A DNA stretch of 64,000 bases. It comes from Burkholderiales bacterium (lineage in GTDB: Bacteria > Pseudomonadota > Gammaproteobacteria > Burkholderiales > SG8-41). Below, piece after piece: positions 24,538-33,173 of the stretch (position 1 is the first letter of the stretch; every line of letters starts with the position of its first letter). Location of the stretch: positions 496,001 through 560,000 of the forward strand of contig DATAJS010000010.1 in NCBI GenBank assembly GCA_036262035.1, written 5' to 3'. The notes beneath the pieces are model-generated. The model saw nothing but the letters and a program-made list of their open reading frames with translations. It ran no database searches and was not told where the DNA came from. Both the position numbers and the translations under genes were made by a program.

Positions 24538-24661
24538 GGCTATGCCCTCCCGAGTGGACGATTGCAGTTGAAGCATGCACCCAAAGCGCGGCGGATTTCA
24601 ACGGGTTTGAAGCGTTCCCGGCCTCTTATAATGACGGTCGACATGTGATGGAGGAATGAAG

Positions 24662-25855
24662 ATGCGACCGTTCGAAGGCGTGAAGATACTCGACTGCACG
24701 CACGTGCTCGCGGGACCGTTCGCGGCATACCAGCTCGGCGTGCTCGGCGCCGACGTGATCAAGGTCGAGGACCCCAACGAGCCCGACCAGAGCCGCGAGT
24801 CGGGCGCCGACATGGCGCTGAACAAGAAGCGCATGGGCACCGGCTTCATCACCCAGGGATCGAACAAGCGCTCGATCGCGCTCAACCTGAAGACGAAGCA
24901 GGGGCAGGAAGCGCTCAAGCGCCTGGTGAAGGACTGGGCCGACGTCTTCGTCGAGAACTACCGGCCCGGCGCGCTCAAGGCGCTCGGTCTCGGCTACGAG
25001 GATTTCGCGAAGCTCAACCCGAAGCTCGTCTACGCGTCGATGACCGCGTTCGGCCAGGACGGCCCGCGCGGCAACATGACCGCCTACGACCACGCGATCC
25101 AGGCGACCTCGGGTATCACGGCCACCACCGGCACCCAGGAAAGCGGCCCGATCAAGGTCGGCGCCCCGGTCATCGATTACGCGGTCGGCACCACCGGCGC
25201 GTTCGCGATCTCGGCAGCGCTGTACCAGACGATGCGCACCGGCAAAGGTCAGCACATCGACATGGCCATGCTCGACGTGGCGCTCATCCTCCAGGCCTCG
25301 CACATCACCGACTACTTCCACAGCGGCCACGCGACCAAGCGCGCGGGCAACCGGATGCGCTTCCCCGAGTCCTCCATGCACGAGGCGAGCGACGGCCTGG
25401 TGCAGCTCGCCGCGTCCAATGCCCGCCAGCATCGCCGTTTCTACGCCGCGATCGGCGAGCACGCCGAAGCCGAGCGCTACAGCCTCGACGAGCGCTACGG
25501 GCGCTACGACGAGAAGCACGACATGATCGCGCGCAAGCTCAAGGAGAAGACGGCGCAGGAGTGGGAGGACTACTTCCAGTCCAAGCACGTGCCGGCGACG
25601 CGGGTGCGCGAGCTGAAGGAGACGCTCCAGGACCCGCATCTGAAGCATCGCGGGGTGCTCCACCGGCACGAGAACGTGCCCGGCGTCGACAAGCCGATGA
25701 CCGTCCCGCTCGCGGGCTTCAAGTTCGAGCACGACGGCCCGTCGATCCAGACGCCGCCGCCCACGCTCGGACAGCACACCGACGAAGTGCTGGCGTCGGT
25801 CGGCTACAGCAAGGCGGACATCGAAGCGATGCGGAAAGCGGGAGCGGTTGCCTAG
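24662..25855 (+). CDS. Family III CoA-transferase (CaiB/BaiF)
   Basis: A 397-residue enzyme that moves CoA between carboxylic acids through an aspartyl-CoA thioester. MRPFEGVKILDCTHVLAGPF, NLKTKQGQEAL, NYRPGALKALGLGYE and VIDYAVGTTGAFA (with the likely catalytic Asp) are family motifs. GGAGGA abuts an ATG at 24656, so ATG 24662 with 6-base spacing is preferred. Its end overlaps the next gene by eight bases, forming a two-gene unit with a thioesterase. Substrate unknown. Confidence 0.92.
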   Translation: MRPFEGVKILDCTHVLAGPFAAYQLGVLGADVIKVEDPNEPDQSRESGADMALNKKRMGTGFITQGSNKRSIALNLKTKQGQEALKRLVKDWADVFVENYRPGALKALGLGYEDFAKLNPKLVYASMTAFGQDGPRGNMTAYDHAIQATSGITATTGTQESGPIKVGAPVIDYAVGTTGAFAISAALYQTMRTGKGQHIDMAMLDVALILQASHITDYFHSGHATKRAGNRMRFPESSMHEASDGLVQLAASNARQHRRFYAAIGEHAEAERYSLDERYGRYDEKHDMIARKLKEKTAQEWEDYFQSKHVPATRVRELKETLQDPHLKHRGVLHRHENVPGVDKPMTVPLAGFKFEHDGPSIQTPPPTLGQHTDEVLASVGYSKADIEAMRKAGAVA

Positions 25856-26780
25856 ACGCGAGTCCGCCCTCTGCGCGCGGGTGGCGCAGGCGCTGCGGGC
25901 GAACCGCGCAGCCAAGCTCAATTTCCCCGGCCTGTTCATGGGCCTTTCCGGCCGCCACGTCGGCGACGACGGCATCGATCTCACGTTCGACGACGGCGAG
26001 TGGTCGCGCGACGTGCGCGGCGAGCTCAACTGGCCGGCGCTCGGCGTGTTGCTCGACATCGGCCTGGGCGCGGTGACACGGCTCAAGTCGCCGCCGACGC
26101 AAAGGCCGGCGACCGTGCAGCTTCAGATGCAGATGACCGGCGTGCCGATGACCGGACACGCCGTCTGCCGGGCGCGCCTGCTCGAGCACGCCGGCGCAGC
26201 CGCAGTGAAGCATGCGCTGTCCAGCGGCACGGTCACCTGCGATGAGCGCGTCGTCGCGTACGTGTCGGGCGCTTTCCTCATGCTCGACCTGCCCGAAGGC
26301 AGGACGCAGGCGCGCGAGCCGTGGGCGCCGGCGGGTCTCGAGTTCGATCGCGACGCCGAGCTCGACGATTACGAGCGCACCGCGGTGAAGCGCTGCGCCG
26401 CGGCAGAGCGTGCGGCTACGCCCGCGCATCCGTTCATCGATCGGTTCTGGTGCGGCATTCCCCAAGGCGGCGACGGCAAAGCGCGTCTCGACGTTCCCGT
26501 CGGCCCGCATCTCGGCAACCGCACCGGGCACGTCCACGGCGGGATTCTGCTCGGCATGGCGGTGCAGACCGCCGGCGCGGCCGTGCCGCAGATGGCGCTA
26601 TCCAACGTCAGCGCGTGGTTCGTGCGGCCGGGCGACGGTGCGCGGCTCAGGGTGCGGTCGAAGGTCGTGCAGCAGGGCCGCACGCTGGCGGTGGTGCGCA
26701 CGCAGATACTCAGCGCCGAAGGCAAGCTCGTGCTCGAAGCGACCTCGCAACATATTGCCGCCGCGGCGGACGGCGCCTAG
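25848..26780 (+). CDS. PaaI-like thioesterase with two hotdog domains
   Basis: A 310-residue protein. Two hotdog-like halves are seen: residues about 20-150, with FMGLSGRHVG and LLDIGLGAV, and residues about 190-305, with HVHGGILLGMAVQTAG, the classic PaaI helix motif. Only the second half has the HGG motif, so the first may be structural. TTG 25848, with GGGAGC upstream and an 8-base overlap with the CoA-transferase gene, gives coupled translation. It probably hydrolyses the acyl-CoA made or used by the transferase. Confidence 0.82.
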   Translation: MPRRESALCARVAQALRANRAAKLNFPGLFMGLSGRHVGDDGIDLTFDDGEWSRDVRGELNWPALGVLLDIGLGAVTRLKSPPTQRPATVQLQMQMTGVPMTGHAVCRARLLEHAGAAAVKHALSSGTVTCDERVVAYVSGAFLMLDLPEGRTQAREPWAPAGLEFDRDAELDDYERTAVKRCAAAERAATPAHPFIDRFWCGIPQGGDGKARLDVPVGPHLGNRTGHVHGGILLGMAVQTAGAAVPQMALSNVSAWFVRPGDGARLRVRSKVVQQGRTLAVVRTQILSAEGKLVLEATSQHIAAAADGA

Positions 26781-26793
26781 TTTCGCGCTTCGC

Positions 26794-27366
26794 TTAGCGT
26801 TTCGCGCTTCCCGGTGCTTCGCTGCCGGGCGGCAGCGCGTAAGCGCTCGCTTTCGGCGCCGTGAGCTTCGGCGGTCCGCCGCCGCCCACCGCGCCACCGG
26901 CGCTCGCGCTCGATGTGCTCCCGACCGCCACCGAGCCCGGCGAGTAGCCGCGACCCGGGACGTAGGCCGCCTTGTTCTTCTCGATGCACTTCGGATCGGC
27001 GCTGATGAGGCACGGGTCGCGGGTCGCTTCGGTCAGACCCGGAGCGACCGTGGCGCGCGGCGGCGTCGCATTCGCGGGGCCTCGATCGAAGCTGTCGACC
27101 ACGTCGGCGACCGTCGGCCTGCGCGTATCGTCGGCCGCGCGGGGCGGCGCGGCCGAGCGCTTGTCGTTCGGAACGGTGCCGTCGAGGTTTTCGAGAACGA
27201 CGGTGAGATCCGTCACCGTGTTCATGTTGCTCGGCAACTGGTTGGAGAAAGTGACCGATCCGTTCGCGTCGAGCCAGCGATACATCTGGGCGTGCCCGGC
27301 GGGAGCCGACGCCACGAGCGCCGCGGCGAGGGCGGCGCGCAGCAGGGGGTGCAGGTGCGTGCTCAT
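26794..27366 (-). CDS. DUF4124 domain exported protein
   Basis: A 190-residue protein with a signal peptide ending SAPAGHA, then the DUF4124 motif MYRWLDANGSVTFSNQLPS. The downstream region has a CLISADPKCIEKN cysteine pair and a Gly/Ser-rich tail. The layout (signal peptide, DUF4124, cysteine pair, low-complexity tail) parallels the protein at 20894, so they are probably paralogues. ATG 27366 is chosen to give a normal signal peptide. Role unknown. Confidence 0.8.
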   Translation of the reverse strand: MSTHLHPLLRAALAAALVASAPAGHAQMYRWLDANGSVTFSNQLPSNMNTVTDLTVVLENLDGTVPNDKRSAAPPRAADDTRRPTVADVVDSFDRGPANATPPRATVAPGLTEATRDPCLISADPKCIEKNKAAYVPGRGYSPGSVAVGSTSSASAGGAVGGGGPPKLTAPKASAYALPPGSEAPGSAKR

Positions 27367-27454
27367 AATGCCTACCCGGTGCAACGGGCAGGCCCGGAAA
27401 CGTGAAGGCGGGCGAGCAGGCCGTGGTGTGGCCGCGACGGTGAAGATCACCACC

Positions 27455-27557
27455 GTCATCGCGAGGCGCCGAAGGCGCCGTGGCGATCCCGTGGCGCACG
27501 GAATCCCCCTTCCGGACGCTCCGGGATTGCTTCGTCGCTACCGCTCCTCGCAATGAC
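27455..27557. repeat. REP-like element, GTCATTGCGAGG family, copy 2 (inverted)
   Basis: GTCATCGCGAGG at 27455 and CCTCGCAATGAC at 27546-27557 are the ends; the centre is the reverse complement of the conserved core (CCGTGGCGCACGG). It lies in the gap downstream of the cyclase gene. Confidence 0.85.
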
Positions 27558-27562
27558 CGCCA

Positions 27563-28519
27563 TCAACGCACCGCGATCGGCGCGACGGTCGACCCCGTCG
27601 CGCCCTGCATCTTGATCGGCTGCATGATGAACGCGAACTCGTAGACCTTCTTCGCCGCGAGCTCGTCGAGCTTCAGGTTCTCCAGCAGGTGGATGCCGTA
27701 GACGACCAGCGCGATCTGGTGCACCGGCAGCGAGATCTGCTTGTCGGGATTGGGTGAGATTTCCACCGTGCCGTTGTCCGCGCCGAGCAGTATCGGGTCC
27801 TGCCTGGCGAGCCATAGCGCGGCCTGCACGCCGATGCCCGCGTGCCCCGCGAACTGGTAGGTCTTGTTGTCCTTGCCCCAGAGCTTGCCCCAGCCGGTGT
27901 GGATGAGCACCGCGTCGCCGGGCTGGATGCGCGTGCCCTGTTTCTGCAGCGCCGCTTCGAGATCGGCCACCGTGATCTCGTAGCCGCCCATGATGACGTC
28001 CACGCCTTTCAGCGCCGCGATGTCGAGCAGGATGCCGCGCGTGAAGATCGCGCCGACGTTGTGGATGCCGAACTTGGTGAAGCCGTTGCGTGTCTGGACG
28101 TCGTCGAGCTTCACGCAGTTGTAGAAGAGATCCCGATGCATCTGGTGCGCGAAGCCGTCGAACTGCGTGCCGACCTGCCCCATCTCGCTCGTCACCAGCT
28201 CTTCGTTCGACCCGCGCTGGTTCGATTGCGGGTTCATGAACGTGCGCTTGGTGTGCAGGTTGTACTGCCGCGTCGCCGACATCGGCATGTTGTTGTTGAG
28301 CACGTGGCCGAGCTCGACGATCTCGCCGAGCTGGATGAGCTTGGCGGCGTTCTGGATGAGGGGCGGGCTCTGGAGATTCATCGAGCCTCGCTCGTCTCCG
28401 GCGCCCCATCGGGAGGGGCATCGCGCCGAAGGCTCGGGAACGGTCCACGAAGGTTGTTGGGCTTGCGCCGCCGCGGCGGCGAGGACGAGCGACACCAGCA
28501 CGAAACGCGAGCGAGTCAT
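27563..28519 (-). CDS. Exported cyclase family protein (kynurenine formamidase-like)
   Basis: A 318-residue metal-dependent hydrolase of the cyclase/KynB superfamily. A signal peptide ends AAAQAQ; GQVGTQFDGFAH stands in place of the usual HxGTHxDxPxH metal motif, and GDAVLIHTGWGKLW is a second landmark. GGAGGG lies eight bases before ATG 28519. The metal motif is a variant of the usual form, so activity is uncertain but the arrangement is common in larger members of the family. Periplasmic location is unusual for kynurenine formamidase itself. Confidence 0.85.
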   Translation of the reverse strand: MTRSRFVLVSLVLAAAAAQAQQPSWTVPEPSARCPSRWGAGDERGSMNLQSPPLIQNAAKLIQLGEIVELGHVLNNNMPMSATRQYNLHTKRTFMNPQSNQRGSNEELVTSEMGQVGTQFDGFAHQMHRDLFYNCVKLDDVQTRNGFTKFGIHNVGAIFTRGILLDIAALKGVDVIMGGYEITVADLEAALQKQGTRIQPGDAVLIHTGWGKLWGKDNKTYQFAGHAGIGVQAALWLARQDPILLGADNGTVEISPNPDKQISLPVHQIALVVYGIHLLENLKLDELAAKKVYEFAFIMQPIKMQGATGSTVAPIAVR

Positions 28520-28543
28520 GACGTATCCCTCCATGTGTAAAAC

Positions 28544-28581
28544 CGGGGTCTGACCCCGATAAGGCCGGGGTCAGACCCCGA
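28544..28581. repeat. Double palindrome CGGGGTCTGACCCCG
   Basis: CGGGGTCTGACCCCG (28544-28558) and CGGGGTCAGACCCCG (28567-28581) are each self-complementary with a single central base, and are inverted relative to one another. They can form two small hairpins or one long one. They lie between two leftward genes. Confidence 0.85.
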
Positions 28582-28591
28582 CCGTGGCGGA

Positions 28592-29587
28592 TCAATCGGT
28601 TCTGATGGCGACCAGCGGTTTGCCGATGTTGTGGCGGTGCTCGAGCGCTTCGTGCGCTTCTTCGACGTTGTCCAGAGAGTAGTAACCGCCGATGGCGATC
28701 TTCAGCGAACCGTCGACGAGCGCGCCGAAGATGTCGGCGGCGCGGCGGCGAATCTCCTGCGCATTCTGCAGGTGATCGGCGAGGCGGGGGCGCGTGAGAT
28801 AGAGCGACCCCGCTTCGCCCAGCTCGATGGGATCGAGGTCGCGCACCGAGCCCGAGACGCTGCCGTAGGCGACGATGAGGCCGCGCTTGGCGCAGGCGCG
28901 GAAGCTGTCGCGCAGCGTCGCCTTGCCGATCGGATCGAACACCACGTCCACGCCTTCGCCGCCGGTCGCCTCACGCACCGCTTCGGCGAAGCGGCCGCCG
29001 TCGTAGAGCATCGTCACGTCGGCGCCGCGCGAGCGTGCGACCGCGGCTTTCTCTTCGCTGCTGGTGGTCGCGAGCACCGTCGCGCCGGCACGTTTCGCGA
29101 GCTGGATGAGGATCTGGCCGATGCCGCCCGAGGCGGCGTGGATGAGACACGTCCGCCCCGGCGCCAGCCTGCCGACGTCGTGCGCGAGGTAGTGCGCGGT
29201 GAAACCGTGAAACACCGATGCGGCGGCCATGTCGAGCGTCAACGCGTCCGGCACTTTGACCAGGCGCCACGCAGGCACGACCGCGTATTCGGCGTAGCTG
29301 CTCCAGACCAGGCAATACGCGACGCGGTCGCCCGGTACGAAATCGGCGACGCCGGCTCCGACCGCTTCCACCGCGCCCGAGCCTTCCATGCCGAGCGTCG
29401 TCGGCAGGCGTACGGGATACGTCTGAGAGCCCGCGTATTTGCCCTGGCGGGTGTGAACGTCCATGAAGTTGATCCCCGAGTAGGCGAGACGCACCAGCAC
29501 CTCTCCCGGGCCGGGTTCGGGAACGTCTACATCGCGCCTGACGATGACTTCGGGGCCGCCGTAGCGGTCGATCTGCACGCTTTTCAT
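28592..29587 (-). CDS. Zinc-independent quinone oxidoreductase (QorA-like MDR)
   Basis: A 331-residue medium-chain dehydrogenase/reductase that uses NADPH. YSGINFMDVHTRQGKY and GMEGSGAVEAVGAGV are in the N-terminal GroES-like domain, HAASGGIGQILIQLAKRAGA is the nucleotide-binding region near residue 149, and no zinc-binding cysteines are seen. It is divergent from malonyl-CoA decarboxylase, with 28 bases between starts, so promoters must overlap. It may detoxify quinones or act on acyl substrates. Confidence 0.93.
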   Translation of the reverse strand: MKSVQIDRYGGPEVIVRRDVDVPEPGPGEVLVRLAYSGINFMDVHTRQGKYAGSQTYPVRLPTTLGMEGSGAVEAVGAGVADFVPGDRVAYCLVWSSYAEYAVVPAWRLVKVPDALTLDMAAASVFHGFTAHYLAHDVGRLAPGRTCLIHAASGGIGQILIQLAKRAGATVLATTSSEEKAAVARSRGADVTMLYDGGRFAEAVREATGGEGVDVVFDPIGKATLRDSFRACAKRGLIVAYGSVSGSVRDLDPIELGEAGSLYLTRPRLADHLQNAQEIRRRAADIFGALVDGSLKIAIGGYYSLDNVEEAHEALEHRHNIGKPLVAIRTD

Positions 29588-29615
29588 GATGGGTACCGGC
29601 TATGATAGATATCCG

Positions 29616-30926
29616 ATGATACTCACCAGTCTCTTCCAGCGTTCGGATGCGTCGCGCAGCGCCGCTGCGCTCAAGGACATCCAGCAGCTCTGCTCGCGGC
29701 TGCTGTCGGAAGGCGGCACCGCCAACAGCGCGGCGATCGCGGAAGACGTGATCGGCGCCTATGCGAAGCTCAGCCCGGAGGCGCGGCTCGCGTTCTTCCA
29801 GTACCTCGACAGCACGCTCGCCCCCGACCGCGAGCGCGTGCTGAAAGCCGCCAAGGCGTACGCCGAGAAACCCGACGCCGAGCACGTGCTCGAGCTGCAG
29901 CGCGTGGTCGAGCCGCCGCGGCAGGAGCTCCTGCGCCGCATCAACCGCGCGCCGGGCGGCACCGCGGCGATCATCGGCATGCGGCGCGACCTGCTGAAAG
30001 CGCTGAAGGACGACAAGCGCCTGGCCGCGGTCGATTCCGATTTTGCGCACCTGCTCGCCTCGTGGTTCAACCCCGGCTTCCTGCGCCTGCAGCAAGTCGA
30101 CTGGCATTCACCCGCCGCGCTGCTGGAGAAGATCATCCGCCACGAGGCGGTGCACGCGATCACCGACTGGACCGACCTGCGCCGGCGCCTACAGCCCGAC
30201 CGCCGTTGCTTCGCCTTCTTCCATCCGCAGCTCCCGGGCGAGCCCCTGATCTTCGTCGAGGTCGCGCTGGTGCACGCGATCCCGCGCTATATCGAGCAGC
30301 TCATCCGCGCGCCGGTCGCGAAGGAAAGCTCGGTGCCGCCGCGCGTCGCGGTCTTCTATTCGATCAGCAACTGCGAGCCGGGACTGCGCGGCGTGTCGCT
30401 CGGCAACTTCCTGATCAAGCGCGTCGCACAGGAGCTCCAGGCCGAGATGCCGCAGGTGAAGCGCTTCTGCACGCTGTCGCCGATCCCCTCTTTCCGCGCG
30501 TGGCTGACCAGGCTCGACGTCGACGCACTTCCGGAGGAGTGGCCCGCGAAGCTGCGCAACCGCGTCGCTTCCGCCGTCAAATCGCTGCGCACGCGCTACG
30601 GCGACGACTTCGAAGGATTGGCCGACGTCGCGACCGCCCGCGCGCTGTCGGGCGACGACGAGGCGCGGCTCACGCAATGCGCGGCGGTCTTTCTCGCGCG
30701 CACGAGCGCCGCCCGGCACGGCGACCCGGTCGCGCGTTTTCACCTCGACAACGGCGCGCGGCTCGAGCGCATCAATATCGGCGCCGATCTTTCGGCGAAA
30801 GGGATGCGCGAATCGCTCGGCCTCATGGTGAATTACCTGTACGATCTGTCCGCCGTCGAAGCCAACCACGAGCGCTACGTCCGCGGCGAGGTCGTCTCGA
30901 GCCGCCGTATCGAAAGCATGACCTGA
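29616..30926 (+). CDS. matA: Malonyl-CoA decarboxylase
   Basis: A 436-residue enzyme that converts malonyl-CoA to acetyl-CoA and CO2. The N-terminal helical domain covers about residues 1-170; the catalytic domain shows HPQLPGEPLIFVEVAL, SISNCEPGLRGVSLGNFLIK, CTLSPIPSFRAWL (catalytic Ser region) and NYLYDLSAVEANHERYVRGE (catalytic His region). The ATG at 29616 starts ten codons inside a longer open frame. It is followed by a Bug receptor 26 bases away, which may import malonate; however, no malonyl-CoA synthetase (MatB) is seen in the window. Confidence 0.94.
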   Translation: MILTSLFQRSDASRSAAALKDIQQLCSRLLSEGGTANSAAIAEDVIGAYAKLSPEARLAFFQYLDSTLAPDRERVLKAAKAYAEKPDAEHVLELQRVVEPPRQELLRRINRAPGGTAAIIGMRRDLLKALKDDKRLAAVDSDFAHLLASWFNPGFLRLQQVDWHSPAALLEKIIRHEAVHAITDWTDLRRRLQPDRRCFAFFHPQLPGEPLIFVEVALVHAIPRYIEQLIRAPVAKESSVPPRVAVFYSISNCEPGLRGVSLGNFLIKRVAQELQAEMPQVKRFCTLSPIPSFRAWLTRLDVDALPEEWPAKLRNRVASAVKSLRTRYGDDFEGLADVATARALSGDDEARLTQCAAVFLARTSAARHGDPVARFHLDNGARLERINIGADLSAKGMRESLGLMVNYLYDLSAVEANHERYVRGEVVSSRRIESMT

Positions 30927-30952
30927 TCGAACAACACAAGGGAGGAGACCGA

Positions 30953-31918
30953 ATGAAGCTCAAGACCATCGTTGCCGCCGCGGCGGCCGCGCTCACCGCG
31001 CTGCCCGCGGGGGCGCAGAGCTGGCCCGCCAAGCCCGTCATCATGATCGTGCCGTTCCCGCCGGGCGGCGGCACCGAGGCGTTCGCGAGGCCGCTTGCGG
31101 CGACGATGAGCAAGCAGATCGGTCAGCAGGTGATCATCGACAACCGCGGCGGCGCCGGGGGCACCCTCGGCGCGAGCATCGCGGCGCGGGGTCCGAAGGA
31201 CGGCCACTCGATCTTCATGGGCGCCGTGCATCACGCCATCGCGCCGAGCGTCTACAAGAAGCTCGAGTACAACATCGAAAAGGATTTCGTTCCGCTCGCG
31301 GTCGTCGCGGTGGTGCCGCAGGTGATCGTGGTGAACGCCAAACGCGTGGCGCAGCGCGATCTGAGGAGCTTCCTCGAGTACGCGAAGAAGAACCCGGGCA
31401 AGCTCAACTACGCGTCGGCGGGCAACGGCACCTCGCACCACCTCGCGGGCGAGCTTTTCAAGCAGATTGCCGGGGTCGATCTGGCGCACGTGCCGTACAA
31501 AGGCGCGGGGCCTGCGCTGCAGGACCTCATCGCGGGCCAGGTCGACCTCATGTTCGACGGGCTCGGCTCCTCCGCGCAGCACATCAAATCGGGGTCCATC
31601 CATCCGCTCGCGGTCGCTTCGGCGACCCGGTCGTTCGCGCTGCCGTACGTACCGACCGCCGCGGAAGCGGGCGTGAAAGGCTACGTGGTGACGACGTGGT
31701 ATGCGCTGTGGGCGCCGGCCGGCGTGCCGAAGGACGTCCAGGATCGCCTCGTGTCCGAGATCAACAAGGGGCTCGCCGCGCCCGAGGTGAAGAGGGTGTG
31801 GGAGTCGCAGGGCGCGACCGTCGGACCGAACAATCCGAAGGACATGGCGGGTTTCGTCACCGCGGAAATCGCCAAGTGGGCCAAAGTTGCCAAGAGCGCA
31901 AACATACAGATCGATTAA
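30953..31918 (+). CDS. Bug family periplasmic solute receptor
   Basis: A 321-residue receptor. Signal peptide MKLKTIVAAAAAALTALPAGA, then QSWPAKPVIMIVPFPPGGGTE; AHVPYKGAGPALQDLIAGQV is the ligand-loop region. GGGAGGAG precedes ATG 30953. It sits in an apparent operon with malonyl-CoA decarboxylase. Its last 13 codons are duplicated in inverted orientation just past the stop. Confidence 0.94.
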   Translation: MKLKTIVAAAAAALTALPAGAQSWPAKPVIMIVPFPPGGGTEAFARPLAATMSKQIGQQVIIDNRGGAGGTLGASIAARGPKDGHSIFMGAVHHAIAPSVYKKLEYNIEKDFVPLAVVAVVPQVIVVNAKRVAQRDLRSFLEYAKKNPGKLNYASAGNGTSHHLAGELFKQIAGVDLAHVPYKGAGPALQDLIAGQVDLMFDGLGSSAQHIKSGSIHPLAVASATRSFALPYVPTAAEAGVKGYVVTTWYALWAPAGVPKDVQDRLVSEINKGLAAPEVKRVWESQGATVGPNNPKDMAGFVTAEIAKWAKVAKSANIQID

Positions 31919-31954
31919 CCAATCGATCTGTATGCGCTCACGCAACTTTGGCCC
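31878..31954. repeat. Inverted duplication of the receptor gene's 3' end
   Basis: The stretch 31878-31916 inside the Bug gene reappears as its reverse complement at 31921-31954, with four bases between. ATACAGATCGATT and AATCGATCTGTAT pair perfectly next to the loop, AGCGC pairs further out, and GGGCCAAAGTTGC pairs perfectly at the base. The stop codon lies at the apex. Confidence 0.85.
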
Positions 31955-31973
31955 TGCGGGCCGGATGAACGCC

Positions 31974-32001
31974 AAGGAGGGAAACCGAGGTTTCCCTCCT
32001 T
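31974..32001. terminator. Strong hairpin between convergent genes
   Basis: AAGGAGGGAAACC (31974-31986) pairs perfectly with GGTTTCCCTCCTT (31989-32001), leaving a two-base loop. It lies between the convergent Bug and LigJ-like genes and probably stops transcription, although only short T-runs follow on either strand. Confidence 0.6.
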
Positions 32002-32015
32002 GAACCTCCCTTCCT

Positions 32016-33032
32016 TTACTTGGCTGACTTCAGTCTTGTGGCGAGCCGCGGATAGACCTTGAGCGCATTGCCGCTGAACACCTTCGCTTTCCGCTCCGCC
32101 GACAGCCACTCGACGCCGTCGATATAGCGCCTGGTGTCGTCGTAGTTGAACCCGGTATCGGGGTCGACGCCTTTGACCGCACCGAGGATCTCGGAGGCGA
32201 AGAGCACGTTGTCCTCCGGCACGACTTCGAGCAGGAGCTCGATGCCCGGCTTGTGATAGACGCAGGTGTCGAAATAGACGTTCTTCATGAGCGAGGCTAT
32301 GGGCGGGCGCTTCATGTCCTGCGCGAGCCCCTTGTAGCGTCCCCAGTGATACGGCACCGCGCCGCCGCCGTGGGGGATGATGAGGCGCAGGCCGGGGAAA
32401 TCCTTGAACAGATGCCCCGTGACGAGCTGCATGAAGGCGGTCGTGTCGCCGTTGATGTAGTGCGCGCCGGTGTGATGGAAGTTCGGATTGCACGACGTCG
32501 AGACGTGGATCATCGCCGGCACGTCGAGATCGACGAGCTTCTCGTAGAGCGGATACCAGTATGCGTCGGTGATCGGCGGGCCTGTCCAGTAACCATCCGA
32601 AGGATCGGGGTTCAGGTTGCAGCCGACGAAGCCGAGCTCTTCGACGCAGCGTACGAGCTCGGCGATGCAGCCCCTGGGGCTCACGCCCGGTGACTGCGGC
32701 AACTGGCACACGCCGGCGAAATTCTCCGGAAAGACCGTGCACACGCGGTGGATCATGTCGTTGCTCGCGCGGCTCCAGTCGAGGCTGGTGCGCTCGTCGC
32801 CGACGTGGTGCGCCATGCCGCCCGCGCGCGGCGAGAAGATCGTGAGGTCGACGCCGCGCTCTTTTTGTATGCGGAGCTGGTTGGGCTCGATCGTCTCGCG
32901 GATCTCGTCGTCGGAGACCTTGAAGTCGGGCGACAACGCGCGGCCTTCGCCGAACGCCGCGGTCTGGCGCTTGCGGAAGTCGATCAGTCCTTTCGGCTCG
33001 GTGGTGTAATGCCCGTGGCAGTCGATGATCAT
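32016..33032 (-). CDS. LigJ-like 4-oxalomesaconate hydratase (amidohydrolase family)
   Basis: A 338-residue amidohydrolase-fold enzyme. MIIDCHGHYTTEPKGL holds the HxH metal ligands H6 and H8; VDLTIFSPRAGGMAHH, PAMIHVSTSCNPNFH, IIPHGGGAVPYHWGR and NVLFASEILGAVKG closely match my memory of LigJ from the protocatechuate 4,5-cleavage pathway. That enzyme hydrates 4-oxalomesaconate to 4-carboxy-4-hydroxy-2-oxoadipate. The next gene upstream in the same direction is an HpcH-type aldolase, which would fit cleavage of such a product. No LigAB dioxygenase, LigC or LigI is in the window. Other tim-barrel hydrolases of this family remain possible. Confidence 0.82.
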   Translation of the reverse strand: MIIDCHGHYTTEPKGLIDFRKRQTAAFGEGRALSPDFKVSDDEIRETIEPNQLRIQKERGVDLTIFSPRAGGMAHHVGDERTSLDWSRASNDMIHRVCTVFPENFAGVCQLPQSPGVSPRGCIAELVRCVEELGFVGCNLNPDPSDGYWTGPPITDAYWYPLYEKLVDLDVPAMIHVSTSCNPNFHHTGAHYINGDTTAFMQLVTGHLFKDFPGLRLIIPHGGGAVPYHWGRYKGLAQDMKRPPIASLMKNVYFDTCVYHKPGIELLLEVVPEDNVLFASEILGAVKGVDPDTGFNYDDTRRYIDGVEWLSAERKAKVFSGNALKVYPRLATRLKSAK

Positions 33033-33049
33033 CGTTGATACCTCGTGCT

Positions 33050-33152
33050 GTCATTGCGAGGAGCGCAGCGGCGAAGCAATCCCGAGGCGCTCGGCAACCA
33101 TTACGTGCGCCACGAGATCGCCACGTCGCGCTGCCGCGCTCCTCGCGATGAC
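33050..33152. repeat. REP-like element, GTCATTGCGAGG family, copy 3
   Basis: GTCATTGCGAGGAGCG at 33050 and CCTCGCGATGAC at 33141-33152 are the ends, and TACGTGCGCCACGAGATCGC in the centre matches copy 1. It separates two genes transcribed in the same direction. Confidence 0.85.
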
Positions 33153-33173
33153 GGCGTAGCGCGCTTTCGCGAG

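Noticed and set aside
24241-24571. Rightward open frame opposite the histone-like gene
   Set aside because: It is Phe/Ala-rich antisense of Lys/Ala repeats; the leftward frame has a good ribosome site and known composition.
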